Shown: in pieces, positions 12,197 through 22,720 of the stretch | Position numbering within the stretch: position 1 is the first letter of the stretch | Layout: each line of letters begins with the position of its first letter | From: Capitella teleta | Lineage: Eukaryota; Annelida; Polychaeta; Capitellidae | Direction: 5' to 3' | DNA: 64,000 nt | NCBI GenBank assembly: GCA_000328365.1 | Contig: KB307921.1 | Coordinates: 79,676-143,675, forward strand | Translations under genes and position numbers: made by a program | The notes under the pieces: model-generated | What the model saw: only the letters and a program-made list of their open reading frames with translations | Told to the model about the DNA's origin: nothing | Databases searched by the model: none

Positions 12197-12814
12197 TGGA
12201 AGCAGGACAAGAGCAGCAGTAACGTACGCTGGCTGGTCCGCTCTTGTCCGCTATTTACATTTCTTCATTAAATAAGATAATGTTTGATTGAGAACGATTG
12301 GCAAACAAGACCATCAACCCAGCAGTCTCGACATCCCTCCTCCCCTCCTCAGCAGCTACGCGATGCGTGAAGCCTCGACATAGTAATCTGTGCAAACACT
12401 GCGCAAACGCTCTCCCCCCATGCGCGAGACGCGGTGTGTATTCCCGGGTAGCCATTAGACTCAGATGTGAAAAATCAACCATCCTATCGTCATCATGTAG
12501 TGTTACAGATGAACAGTACACTTGCTCCTCTAGCGAACAGTCCTCTCTTACAAACGATATTTTTGTAGAATGTTCGCAACGCACTCCCATGTATAAAATT
12601 GTACAAGAAACACATGAAACACAAACGACCCCCCTCCCCCTTCAAGTATGAAATATTACACTATCATAGTTCATCAGAATGAATATGGAAAGCCTGTCAC
12701 TGCCATGTTACTGTAATACTAAGGTGTGCATGCGTTTCATTAAAAAAATGAGATGATTACATACAATAGTTGCAACAGTTGCATGTTGATTGAGATCAAG
12801 GAATAGGCATGCAG
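12197..12814. repeat. 618-bp direct repeat, copy 1
   Basis: It matches 13506-14123 over its whole length with about eight or nine differences (about 98.5 percent identity by eye). It starts TGGAAGCAGG and ends GGCATGCAG. Near the start, GGACAAGAGC and its complement form a 10-bp inverted pair. TG...CA ends and equal length recall LTRs, but no primer-binding site or polypurine tract adjoins either copy. Both copies keep a 117-codon plus-strand open frame (12298-12651 here) with no recognised domain. Confidence 0.8.
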
Positions 12815-12949
12815 AGCGGCCTACGCAAAACCAACACGTGCATTGAAGGAAGATATATATAAATAATTATTAATATAGGCTGATTAACTGACAACCTATT
12901 AGGCGGCAAATTGTTTTTAAAATTATCTTTATGACTTTGATATCTTCAT

Positions 12950-13300
12950 GAATTGTCACCTGAGCAAACTTTTAACTCTTTACCCCTCTGATTTCAATCC
13001 GGTGTGAGATCGCAAAATCCTAAATGACCTATACGTTTATATGTGTTACTTTCACCAGATCACGCCGGTTTTACTCTACTTCTTTTAGTCATGTCGCACC
13101 TCGTTTATGGAGCCAATTACCCTTTTACATTCATGCTACACAATCTTCATCTGTTTTTTTAAAATGATCTTTTTATATTTTGCTATTTCCATGCTTCATT
13201 TAATTTTAATGTGTATCATGCCGCAGTGTTTTTGAGCACTTTGCAAATTTTACGCGTCATAAAAATTAATATTGATTTTTTTTTGATTTTTTTATTCATC
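12950..13300 (+). pseudogene. LINE ORF2 C-terminal scrap
   Basis: Between the two direct repeats, a plus-strand segment around 13080-13190 reads SHVAPRLWSQLPF and then QSSSVFLK. This pattern resembles the end of LINE ORF2 proteins (RxxSLWNSLPxxIR, then FK). Flanking AT-rich sequence fits a 3' tail. It is short, with stops, and its clade cannot be fixed by eye. Confidence 0.4.
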
Positions 13301-13505
13301 ATTCATAATAATAATAGCCTGATCAATCATCATTATAATTATTTGCATTCACTAAAACTGCTCATTGACTCAGTGTTTGTCTCAATCATATACAACATTC
13401 ATAGTACAATGTTCAACACATATATGCAAGCGAGCGCGTTAACGTCAAAGTTAAATAACAACTCAGGTTAGCTCCATGAGTTACCAAGCCACGCGTAACA
13501 TGAGG

Positions 13506-14123
13506 TGGAAGCAGGACAAGAGCGGCAGTAACGTACGCTGGCTGGTCCGCTCTTGTCCGCTATTTACATTTCTTCATTAAATAAGATAATGTTTGATTGA
13601 GAACAATTGGCAAACAAGACCATCAACCCAGCAGTCTCGACATCCCTCCTCCCCTCCTCAGCAGCTACGCGATGCGTGAAGCCACGACATAGTAATCTGT
13701 GCAAACACTGCGCAAACGCTCTCCCCCCATGCGCGAGACGCGGTGTGTATTCCCGGGTAGCCATTAGACTCAGATGTGAGAAATCAACCATCCTATCGTC
13801 ATCATGTAGTGTTACAGATGAACAGTACACTTGCTCCTCTAGCGAACAGTCCTCTCTTACAAACGATATTTTTGTAGAATGTTCGCAACACACTCCCATG
13901 TATAAAATTGTACAAGAAACACATGAAACACAAACGACCCCCCTCTCCCTTCAAGTATGAAATATTACACTATCATAGTTCATCAGAATGAATATGGAAA
14001 GCCTGTCACTGCCATGTTACTGTAATACTAAGGTGTGCATGCGTTTCATTAAAAAAATGAGATGATTACATACAATAGTTGCAACAGTTGCATGTTGATT
14101 GAGATTGAGGAATAGGCATGCAG
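13506..14123. repeat. 618-bp direct repeat, copy 2
   Basis: The second copy of the repeat at 12197-12814. The two copies are separated by 691 bp. Its open frame 13607-13960 preserves the 117-codon reading with only a few replacements. The very low divergence implies recent duplication, homogenisation or a young paired-terminus element. Confidence 0.8.
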
Positions 14124-14162
14124 GCTTATCAGCTCAGTTTGTCGTCAGCCTTCTCAGAGAAC

Positions 14163-14703
14163 ATGGATATTTCACATCTTCCTCGCGATCGTTCAACGAC
14201 ACATCTCTTTGTTCGTAACGGTAAGTTATCCTTAGCATAATTATCAAGTGCATTTGGTATAATGATGTGAAGTTTTGCTCTAATTCAGCATTATTCAAGA
14301 CACTAGTTGTAATACTCGGTAAGAGTTTTGAAGTTCGCTTACGTATTAGTCAATAGTATTCAGGCGGTTCACTGGACGGATGGCTTCCTTTGTCTGTTTA
14401 ACCGTTAGCATTTGAATGTTGAGTGACGGGTTTAATGTTCTCTCCCCTTCTATATTAATGAACACGTATTAATGTTCTATTCCATCTCCGACTTGAAACC
14501 AAAAAATATGATAGGGCCCTCACATAGCTCACCAAAATAAGTGTTGTTTATCTGTTAATTTATTTTCAGAGTGTCTCCCGTTCCACTTCCTTTACAACGA
14601 CTCAAGTGGATGTCTAAAAAGCTATGAAGGCATGGTTGAGAGGCGCCCCAGACCATCACGGAGGGAGGCAGCAACCGACCACGTTGAAGAGGATGGCCGC
14701 TGA
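14163..14703 (+). CDS. Candidate two-exon gene inside the inserted element
   Basis: Exon 1 (14163-14220) runs from an ATG to a GTAAGT donor and ends in phase 1. After a 349-bp intron closing with TTATTTTCAG, exon 2 (14570-14703) continues in the matching phase and ends in TGA. The predicted protein is 63 residues. It begins MDISHLPRDRSTTHLF and has a charged second half (ERRPRPSRREAATDHVEED). No family is recognised. Support is the strong donor, the good acceptor and the matching phase. It lies between direct repeat copy 2 and the right terminus of the insert, on the strand opposite to the enclosing retroelement. It could be the 5' part of a longer transposon gene or a chance pairing. Confidence 0.35.
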
Positions 14704-15255
14704 GGCTGCGCGCACCATAGACGGCATAGAGGATGACCTCAGTGATTTTTTTAATTTTCTGCTCACTTGTCATTTTTATTAATGAAACCATTTGTAATAT
14801 ATGAATTTTGCTTTGTGTGTTGGATTTCTCTCATCCCCATGAAAGCTATATTTAGGTAGTAGTGCTAGTTTAAAGTTACAATGCCTTTAACTTGAGTAAA
14901 CACGGCTGGTCTAGATTGATGAGCTGAAATGTAAACATTGCAATCGTGAACAATTACCTAACAACATGAATGGGAGTTAACCAGATTATGTTTTTAATCT
15001 GCTTGAAAATGAATGCCGTTAAACTGCCTTTTGGAAGGAGGACGTCCTGCACCACGGCGACCGCAGTGTTTGATCAGAGCAGATAACGATTATATAATCT
15101 CTTAAGCTTCTGCAGGACAGTGTCGACGCCACCGTGTTTTCGGCATCGGGACTGCTGCACGGTCGCAGTGCAAGGTAGTAACGTCAACATTACTTTTGTC
15201 CTTTTCCGTGCCGCTCTTAGCGTCCGAAATTTACCAGCTTTGGGCCATCATTCAA
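14704..15255. other. Right interior of the inserted element, no gene seen
   Basis: Non-coding, moderately AT-rich sequence between the candidate small gene and the right terminus. No transposase or RNA gene is recognised. Confidence 0.4.
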
Positions 15256-18200
15256 ATGTTTGCTGGTAAGGAGACGGGCTTCAGCATCTCGTCCTCATTC
15301 TGTGTCCAAATGGCAGCCATGCCTATTTCTGAAGCATCGGTATACACCTCAAATGGTTCACCGAAGTCTGATGCCTTCAGCACGGGCTCGGTTGCAAGCA
15401 ATATCTTGAGTACCCGAGACACTTGTTTGCAGGTATCACTCCATTTGAGGTGTATGTCGGCTCGGCGGCCTCGGTTAAGTAGGTCTGTCAGTAGGGACTT
15501 GATCATCGAGAAATAGGGAATGAAGAGGAGATAGAAACCGATGGCTCCTAGAAAAGACCTCAGATGCTTCTTCATGGTTGGAGGAGAGATTCTTGAGATC
15601 GCTTCGGCCTTTGCCGTCACGGGGGCAATGTGTCCACTTCCGACTCGGTATCCGATATATTGTACGCTGCCCCTGCCCACAACGCATTTCTTGGCGTTGA
15701 GCGAGACACCGGCTGCCTGTAAACGACGTTGAAATACAACACAGAGATGTTGGATGTGCGCCAGCCAAGAGCTGGAGCAGACGGCAATGTTGTCGAGGTA
15801 TGCAACAGCAAATGATTCCAGGCCCTGTAGTACTTGGTTCATGGCGTGTTGAAAAGTCATAGTTTAAGACCAAAAGGCATTGTAGAAAATTCATAAAGAC
15901 CAAAAGGGGTGATGAACGCTGAAACTCTCTGGGCTCTTTCCGTCAGAGGAATCTACCAATAGCCCTCGAACAAATGTAGGGTCGTGATGAAGGGTGCATT
16001 GCCTACTTGGTCGATGAAGTCATCCAATCGGAATAAAGGGTATGCCTCCCCCTTTGTTATGTCGTTCACTCCCCGGTAGTCAACACAGGGTCTCCATGTA
16101 TCATTTGCCTTCTTAACAAGAATCAGAGGAGATGCCCACTCACTGCAACTAGGATGAACCACACCCATGTCAAGCATGTCATCAACTTCTTTCCTCGTGA
16201 TCTTCAATTTTTCTGGCGAACAGCGGTAGTAGTGCTGCTTGATTGGGAAATTTCAACATCAACATCATGGGAGACTCCATTGAATTCAAGAGGCCAAGAC
16301 ATTGACTGAAAAGTTGGACAAAATAGAGGCAGAGAAAAAAAACGACTTGCTGCTCGGATCAACCCAAGTGGGACAGGTTTGGCAGTTTGCCAGTTGGCAA
16401 GCACTCCTGGAGGTGGTAATTACCAGGATCGAGCTTGATCTCCAGTTCGGTCGAGTCCGGAGGGGCATCCATGATCTGGCTAAGGGTGAGGTCGCCATCT
16501 ACTGTGAGTAGGGTCGTACTACCAGGGTCTTCGGCGTCCCTGGCCGTCCAGGGTCTCAGAACGTTAACGTGGAAGAGTCGCTTCTTCAACCTCTTGTCCG
16601 GAAGATATACTTGATAGGTCTGCTGTCCTGTCTTAGTCACAATAGTGTATGGTCCTTGCCACCCAGCCTGCAACTTCTTTCCTCGTGACGGAAGATTGAC
16701 GAGCACAAAATCTCCAGAGTAGAATACCGAGTGTCGTACAGAGCGCATTGTCTTCCTTGATCTGGGAGTCATTTGTGTAGGCCTCTTGTTGGGTAGAGCG
16801 AAGCTTCGTTTGTAGCTGATCCAGGTATTGTATCACAGGAATCTCATGTTGTTGATTTCAATCTTGTTCTCTCCATGAGGCTTGAAGCAGACCTTGGGCA
16901 TCACTGGATTCTCGGCCATAGAGCAGGAAGAAGGGACTGAACCCGTACTCTCATGAGGCGCTGTACGATAGGCAAAGAGCACCCACTGGATGATCTTGTA
17001 CCACTGTCGCTCCTCTTTGCCTTCAATTCCTGCTTTCAGCATTCGCTTGAGGGTAGCATTTGCTCTCTCAATCACCCCGTTGTTTTGTGGTTGGTAGGCG
17101 GGAGCCAATAGCGGCTGTACTCCATAATGCTTAAAAAAAAACCTTTCAACATGTGATTGTTGAATTCTGTACCTCAATCTATGAGGTACTGACCTGGCAA
17201 TCTGTGCCTGGCAAACAGCACCTCTAAAGACCTGCAAATCGCCTTTGCATCCGCGCAAAGGCTTCGAGATAGCGAGTCGCGTGATTGATGATCGTTAATA
17301 GGTACTTATTTTCTTGCTCAGTACTTGGCAGCGGGCCAACAATGTCCGCGGAATTGAGGTCAAAAGGTCGACTAACCAAGAGCAGCGATTTTAGCGGAGC
17401 AAATTCGGGTGCCGCGCCTTTTCCCAAGCACTGACACAGCCCACAGCTGAGCCAATATCACTTGACTTCACCTGCGACATGAACCAAGCTGTACTGGGTA
17501 CTCTTCTCGTTGGTGTTCCTCACGTGGTAAATTAGCAAACCCTTTGCTTCATCGATGATGTATCATGCTTTGGCGCCATCGTTCGACCCACATACCTTCT
17601 TCCAAACCACAGTAAATCCTACGTCAGCCTCTTGTTCTTCTTGCAGGTGTTCTGGGCTAACCAGACCTGCATGCAACATCACATCACCGGCATCTTTGCC
17701 TTCCCATGCCAGGTTTTTTTGATCAAATGCCTCGTCTTCGAAGATGGAATCTTCTTGTTCTCTGCCCTGTCTAATGGGATTTTCTCTGCCCTCTCTGGTA
17801 GGGTCTTCTCTGCCCTTTCCGGTGGGGTCTTTATTGCAATCTGTGTCTAAAATGGCACTCAATGTTCTGTCATTGAGCAGAATTGGAGGGTCGTAGACCC
17901 GACGTCGGGTTGCAATGCCATATGAAATATCTTCTTCATACGTCTCATCATCCACATCATTCCCAAGGACTAACGCCACCCTTGGCAAAGGTGGCTGATT
18001 AGTGAGGGCCATGGCAAGGTCCCCTTCATACAAGTCACAGACGATGGGCACTCTGCACAGCTGATAGGTTCTGCGGCTCTGGTGAATGCCAGTCATTGTG
18101 ACAGTGGCGCCGATCATCTGAGGTGACCTTCAGGTGGGCAGCGCATCTCGGCTCAAGAAACTCAGAGTTGATCCGGTGTCTCTCAGATAAAGATCAGCAG

Positions 18201-18579
18201 ACGGTTTCTGCGCAATGTATACGTCGCTGTTGCACTTCATATATCTCTGGTTTACCATACGCTGACCTCCAACGCTTGCACAGTATGCTCCAAGGTCGTG
18301 TTCTATTTTGGAGGCAATTTTCTTGGTGTTCGCGCCCAAATGCTGATATGAGGATCTTTGAGCGCCTCTATAAAGCGGGCTCTTGGAGTCAGAGTAGCAC
18401 TCACTCTGCACATGGCCTCTTTGTTGGTAGAATGTTCAGATGGTGTTTGAAAATCCATTCCATTGCTGTCCTCCTGTTAAACTGCTGTAGTTCTTGTTCT
18501 GTGTATGGCACTGACTTGTGGTTCTTGCATGCATTTTTCATTGCCCTAGGTACTCATCAGCGAGGTCGGCACTCTCAGT

Positions 18580-18935
18580 GGCAAATCCAATGTCATCTCT
18601 GAGTTTAATTAGGGTTCATGAGGCGGATGCCTCTCACCACATCTTGTGTGCGAATTCAATGTCATCTCCAAGCCTAATTAGGGTTGATGAAGTTGGTGCC
18701 TCTTACCACATCTTGTATCTCTGTGCAAATTCAATATTATCTCCAAGTCTAATTAGTCTTGATGAGATGGGTGCCTCTCATCACATCTCGTATCTCTCTG
18801 GGCAAATTCAATGTCATCTCCAAGTCTAATTGATGCATGAGGCAGGTGCCTCTCACTGCATCTTGTATCTCTATATCATCTAAAGTCTGATTAGGGTTGA
18901 TGAAGAGAGTGGCTCTCACTGTATCTTTTATTTTC
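18580..18935. repeat. Minisatellite, about five copies of a 60-76-bp unit
   Basis: Degenerate tandem units each contain CAATGTCATCTCCAAG, a CTAATTAGGGTTGATGA-like core, GGTGCCTCTCA and CACATCTTGTATCTCT. Starts fall near 18580, 18652, 18726, 18802 and 18871. The array occupies the place where the 5' end of the Gmr1-like element would be expected. Confidence 0.7.
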
Positions 18936-18977
18936 AATCTAAACTGATGGGCTGTTGATATTGTTTGCCTAAAAGCA

Positions 18978-19198
18978 CAGAGAAAGAATTAATGAGAGTG
19001 GACGCCGTTTTTAAGCCCAGTGAGCGAATTTTCCTAATTTTAGACAACCAGGATCGAGCGCCAGTCTCCACTAACATGTGTTTCCCCTGAACCTGGCTAA
19101 AAATGACTGAATGACTGGAAGATAATAATAATAATAGTAGTAGTAATAATAATGATGATAATAATAATAATAGTAGTAGAGTAATAGTAGTAGTAGTA

Positions 19199-19296
<98 letters not shown>

Positions 19297-19625
19297 TTAT
19301 TTTGTATACCATAAAATCAACGCTACAGGTGAAAAAGTACTGTTAATGATAGCCATATCTTTTTATTCCAAAGAGTGAGAGCTTAAAAATTTACAATGTA
19401 TAGAGACGCAACCAACTTGAATATGTTGTGAAAATTTCAAATCAATATTGTAAATCATAATTGCCCTAATTGTAGAGTTATTCAACTTTTGTCAAACATG
19501 ATCAGAAATGTAATTAACATGCAGCAAATGTTGGTAATGTTTGAAAAAATGTCAAATAACTCTGAAATTATCTGCAATATTGTTTTAAAATTTTAACAAC
19601 ATATACGGTTTGAAAAGGGTAAATA
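18978..19625. mobile_element. Degenerate copy of the fold-back element, with microsatellite inside
   Basis: Sequence from GAATTAATGAGAGTGGAC through CTAACATGTGTTTCCCC, and then from ATATCTTTTTATTCC to GCAATATTGTTTT, parallels the left arm and part of the right arm of the fold-back element at 27659-28593. A TAA/TAG microsatellite (19122-19296) interrupts the arm. The distal right terminus is missing. Confidence 0.6.
19122..19296. repeat. (AAT)n/(AGT)n microsatellite
   Basis: About 175 bp of trinucleotide repeat with mixed AAT and AGT units at the left and pure AAT to the right. Confidence 0.95.
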
Positions 19626-19649
19626 CTAGTATATCCTCATTTCTGATGC

Positions 19650-19935
19650 TCATAGTCATAATGTGTGATGAAATGATTCGCAGATCCGTATTTGGTATAC
19701 CATACCAGCTGACCTAAATATCTCATAAAAAAATAGTTTGCTTTCGAAAATTGTTTGATTAATCAATTTATGGTAAAAAGGATATATTCAACAACTCAGA
19801 TTGTTAATTTGATTTGAAGTAGTAAAAATTTCTCTGCAGATATACACGATCGCACCATGTCATGGGCGATAATCGGGAGCTCTATTTTGCTCCATTTCGC
19901 TGTTTCGTCGGACCCGAAAAGAGATCTCTAGTCAG
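19650..19935 (+). repeat. Dispersed repeat with signal-peptide-like ORF; partner of 4228-4500
   Basis: Inverted partner of 4228-4500. After a CTGCAG acceptor-like site (about 19841) an ATG opens a short frame. It starts MSWAIIGSSILLHFAVSS, hydrophobic like a secretion signal, and stops after 24 codons. The donor-like site of the partner copy is changed here (GACCTAAAT). It may be a gene fragment or a repeat. Confidence 0.45.
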
Positions 19936-20275
19936 GCTGAATTTTTATTATGTTTAAATATATATCGACTCTTTTTGTGTTTTGACATGTGTTTGTATTT
20001 ATTTTACTTATTAGCACGTGGTTCGAATAATTTCTTTATTGTTATAAATCGGTTTAGAATCCAGGTATATATACCAGAAATCATACGCCATTGCATTATG
20101 ATTCAGTGCTGGGTCTTTCATAACGCAACTCTTAACAGCTGACACCAATGTTGTTATCTGGTTATCAGGTTATAATCTGATAATATTTTTTCTTCATATC
20201 GGTTTTGAAGCTCGTGCAGGGTGCATGAGTCAAGTGTCTACCCTCATTCACGGTTTTGTCGATATATGAAACATC

Positions 20276-22720
20276 ATGTCGTCTTTAAGTTGTGATTTAT
20301 CGAAATTTTCTTGGTTCTGTGAACCTCAAAAATTTCATGTGGAGCCTAAAAGGATGAAGATTTCCATGGTGAGCCTATTAGTTCATAAATGTTGCCCTAA
20401 ATAATTGACAAATTTACGATTACTCACCGTGTATCAGAGTACAACTATCCACAGGTAATATGTCATCAATCATCAAATCGTTGAAGTTTTTTGGTTGATA
20501 TCCTCCGTTGTAATCATGATGTACAGTAAAAGCTCATTACAACGACACTCATTACACTGACAAATTCACTTATCGACAGCTTCTTGGTCGAAACCAATCT
20601 GCCACAATGTTAAAAGCCCGATACACTGACAAAATTCACTGTTCCGACACTGACAGGCAAAACGCCAAACAAATGTGCCTTTAACATTGAAATCTAGCTC
20701 ATTACAACGACAGGCCGTCGACAGGCCGTCGCCTTGAGGTCGCTCATGTTCAATGACACGCGACTGTCTCCGACGTTCACTGACCCACGACGGACGACTC
20801 ACATAAATTAAAGTTCTGATATTGTCGGCATGTTATTGTTGTAATGTTTGCCTAAGCCTTGGTGAAAATATCAAAGATTTAATTCAATGGTTTGTTGGTA
20901 AACTGCTCAGACGAATGGATTAAAGCTATGAACGCTGACGCTGAACACAGAGAGTGAAATGCACATCTCCAGCTCAATTAAAGCAACGGATAGGTAGCGG
21001 TCGCCTTTGTCGGCTTTCAAAGCGTTATTGTTTGTTTTGATTACAAAAGATAAAGTCCTTTGATCGTTGCCGATGATCGGAAAAATACTCTATGAATATT
21101 CAATGAAATGTCATGAGTTCATGACGGTCAGTCGGTGCTTTATGGGCCAAATTCACTACACTGACAAATTCGTTACAACGACTGATTTGCCTGAAACCAA
21201 ACATGTCGTTGTAACGAGCTTTTACTGTATAATAATTATTATGATCTAGCAGCTGCCTATGAAATAAATAACTGGTATTCCAGTGTATACCCGGATCAAG
21301 TTAGGGCCTACATGCCTTTGATAATCATTAAATATATTTATAACATATCTTCTAATCTCTTTTCAGGATGGTAAAACAGATTTTTGGCAGAAGTAGGCTT
21401 GGTTATGATCATGATACACATATTAAATTCATTCATGTCTGAAGGACCTATTACACTCCATTACTAGTGGCTGACAATGGCCATTTTCTACACACAAAGG
21501 TCAATGCTTCTGATAAGGTCATGATGGAAGTCACTTTTGATCTACAAGCTGAAATGCAATTTGACCAGGTGAAGGCTGCATTAAATGCATTTGGCTCGTA
21601 TTCTGGATACATTTTCTGCATTATTCAGGCTGGTTTGTTGATCAGAATAGACGCAGACCACTGGTTGAAAGCGGTGAGTTTTGTCATGAATCCAATGAGT
21701 CCGCTTGAATGGAATCTGCTGCAGGGTTTGGAGTATGTGGATGGGTGTTACCAACTTAGCTGCGTTGTAACCAACACTTACAGCGACTGGTCAACTCAAA
21801 AGTATCCAAGTGGGAAGCTGACGTTTCGCCTTTATAAACTGGCGAAAGATGTGGTGGTGAGGTCTTTGAAGTGTTTAAGAGAATTAGATGCAGACGTGTT
21901 GAAGATTGCCACATGCCACCAACATAGCTTCTACCATTTACTGGTTCTTGTCTCTGGATACGTTACTAATAATATACCTTTACAAACTCATTCAGCGATC
22001 CAAAACTACAAAAGCTTATGTATAAGCATCTATATTAATAGTATAGTTAATAGTATACCGCTGAATTTTTAATATTCACGTAGCAGTAAGTTATATACAT
22101 GTATACAAAATGAAGCTATTAGAAAATAATCAATATGCACTTCCTATATAATGATAAGAGGTAGCTTTTCTACATGTATGCTGTATGTCTATTTATGTCA
22201 TATTTAATTAGCAGAAAGTTTATTACAGTCAGAGGACATTAAACAATTAATGTGAGGATTTGGAATGCTTTATGACATGAATTACGGGTACTTGTAAAAA
22301 AATTTAGTAATAAAGGATGGGTGATAATAACGCAGTCAGATTTATTTCACTGCATCCCGCTTCTGAACGTTGTAACCCTGTTCAAGGTTCAATGATCTAA
22401 CTCATTATTAATTTTAGGCACACATGTGTATTTCATTGACAAGGTATCTTGATTAGTAAATAAATTAGTTGACGTAGATTTAGCATTCCATTAAACACTT
22501 TATTGTTTTATGTAATCCATTTTTTCATTTCTCTCAGATGGAGTATGAGCATCCTGACTCAGGAAAATGGGATTTCATTCGCATCTGCCGCCTACACATT
22601 GACGACGATTCCCATGTGTTGATGGGACCTTTTGCTTGTGCTCCAACAGACAAAGGGGGCCATGTTGTCTTCTCTGATTTTGCCATCAAAAAGGTCGATG
22701 GTTATCACCACTCAAACTGA
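20276..22720 (+). CDS. DUF1349 / REE1-like protein, complete six-exon gene
   Basis: Exons 20276-20368, 21367-21392, 21445-21568, 21629-21673, 21725-21856 and 22538-22720 total 603 nt, a 200-residue protein with consistent phases. Characteristic DUF1349 (concanavalin-like jelly-roll) motifs appear in order: FSWFCEP near residues 12-18, DGKTDFWQK 32-40, ADNGHFLH in exon 3, AGLLIRIDADHWLK, GLEYVDG, TNTYSDWSTQ, then MGPFACAP and VVFSDFAI at the end. Yeast REE1 of this family affects enolase regulation; animal function is unknown. No signal peptide, so probably cytosolic. The start is the ATG at 20276, directly followed by the conserved W-containing N-terminal motif. Introns 3 and 4 (60 and 51 bp) are multiples of three without stops. 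A pogo-like element lies in intron 1. An AATAAA-type signal lies just after the stop. Confidence 0.8.
20524..21227. mobile_element. Non-autonomous pogo-like element, copy 2, in REE1-like intron 1
   Basis: A 704-bp relative of 9258-10216 with the same CAGTAAAAGCTCATTACAAC ends and TA duplications (20522-20523 and 21228-21229). It lacks about 250 bp of the centre-right part present in copy 1, including the transposase-tail remnant. Strong similarity between copies suggests fairly recent activity of the family. Confidence 0.75.

Larger units (their letters stand above)
12164..15266. mobile_element. 3.1-kb inserted element with CCAGCAAACAT inverted ends
   Basis: Perfect 11-bp inverted termini, CCAGCAAACAT on the left (12164-12174) and ATGTTTGCTGG on the right (15256-15266). 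They lie exactly where the RNase H region of the surrounding gypsy-type element is interrupted. An AA dinucleotide on each side is the likely target duplication. A perfect 22-bp palindrome (12175-12196) abuts the left end. Inside are two 618-bp direct repeats, a LINE scrap and a possible two-exon gene on the plus strand. No known transposase domain is visible, so it is probably non-autonomous or of an unfamiliar type. The superfamily is not assigned. Confidence 0.6.
11450..18580 (-). mobile_element. Gmr1-like Ty3/gypsy element with integrase before reverse transcriptase (fossil)
   Basis: A minus-strand element whose outer limits are approximate because no LTR pair was found. Parts in reading order: a gag-type CCHC-like remnant and aspartic protease with DTGS (about 18.45-17.6 kb), integrase core (about 17.4-16.85), integrase tail with a GPY/F-type module (about 16.75-16.4), reverse transcriptase (about 16.2-15.35) and RNase H. 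RNase H starts near 15.3 and resumes near 12.15-11.88, beyond an inserted element. Integrase upstream of RT within a gypsy-type pol is the arrangement described for Gmr1-like elements. The GPY/F tail runs directly into RT with no LTR between, so two stacked elements are unlikely. It is broken, with several breaks besides the large insertion, and the 5' end appears to be lost. Confidence 0.7.

Noticed and set aside
12298-12651. 117-codon open frame in the 618-bp repeat as a gene
   Set aside because: It is kept in both copies, but they are too similar for that to show selection. The antisense frame is equally open and no domain is recognised.
11881-17427. Two separate retroelements, one giving RNase H, one giving integrase and RT
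   Set aside because: All parts are on one strand in the order of one known element type, and the break in RNase H is explained by an inserted element with inverted ends.
19097-19312. Long open frames of poly-tyrosine, asparagine, isoleucine or serine at trinucleotide arrays (also 23.7, 51.0, 60.5 and 60.9 kb)
   Set aside because: They are translations of microsatellites in several frames at once, with no start context or splice support.
21467-22072. A single 201-codon open frame as an intron-less gene
   Set aside because: It reads through two short in-frame introns and into intron 5. Splicing at consensus sites reproduces the DUF1349 motif spacing much better.
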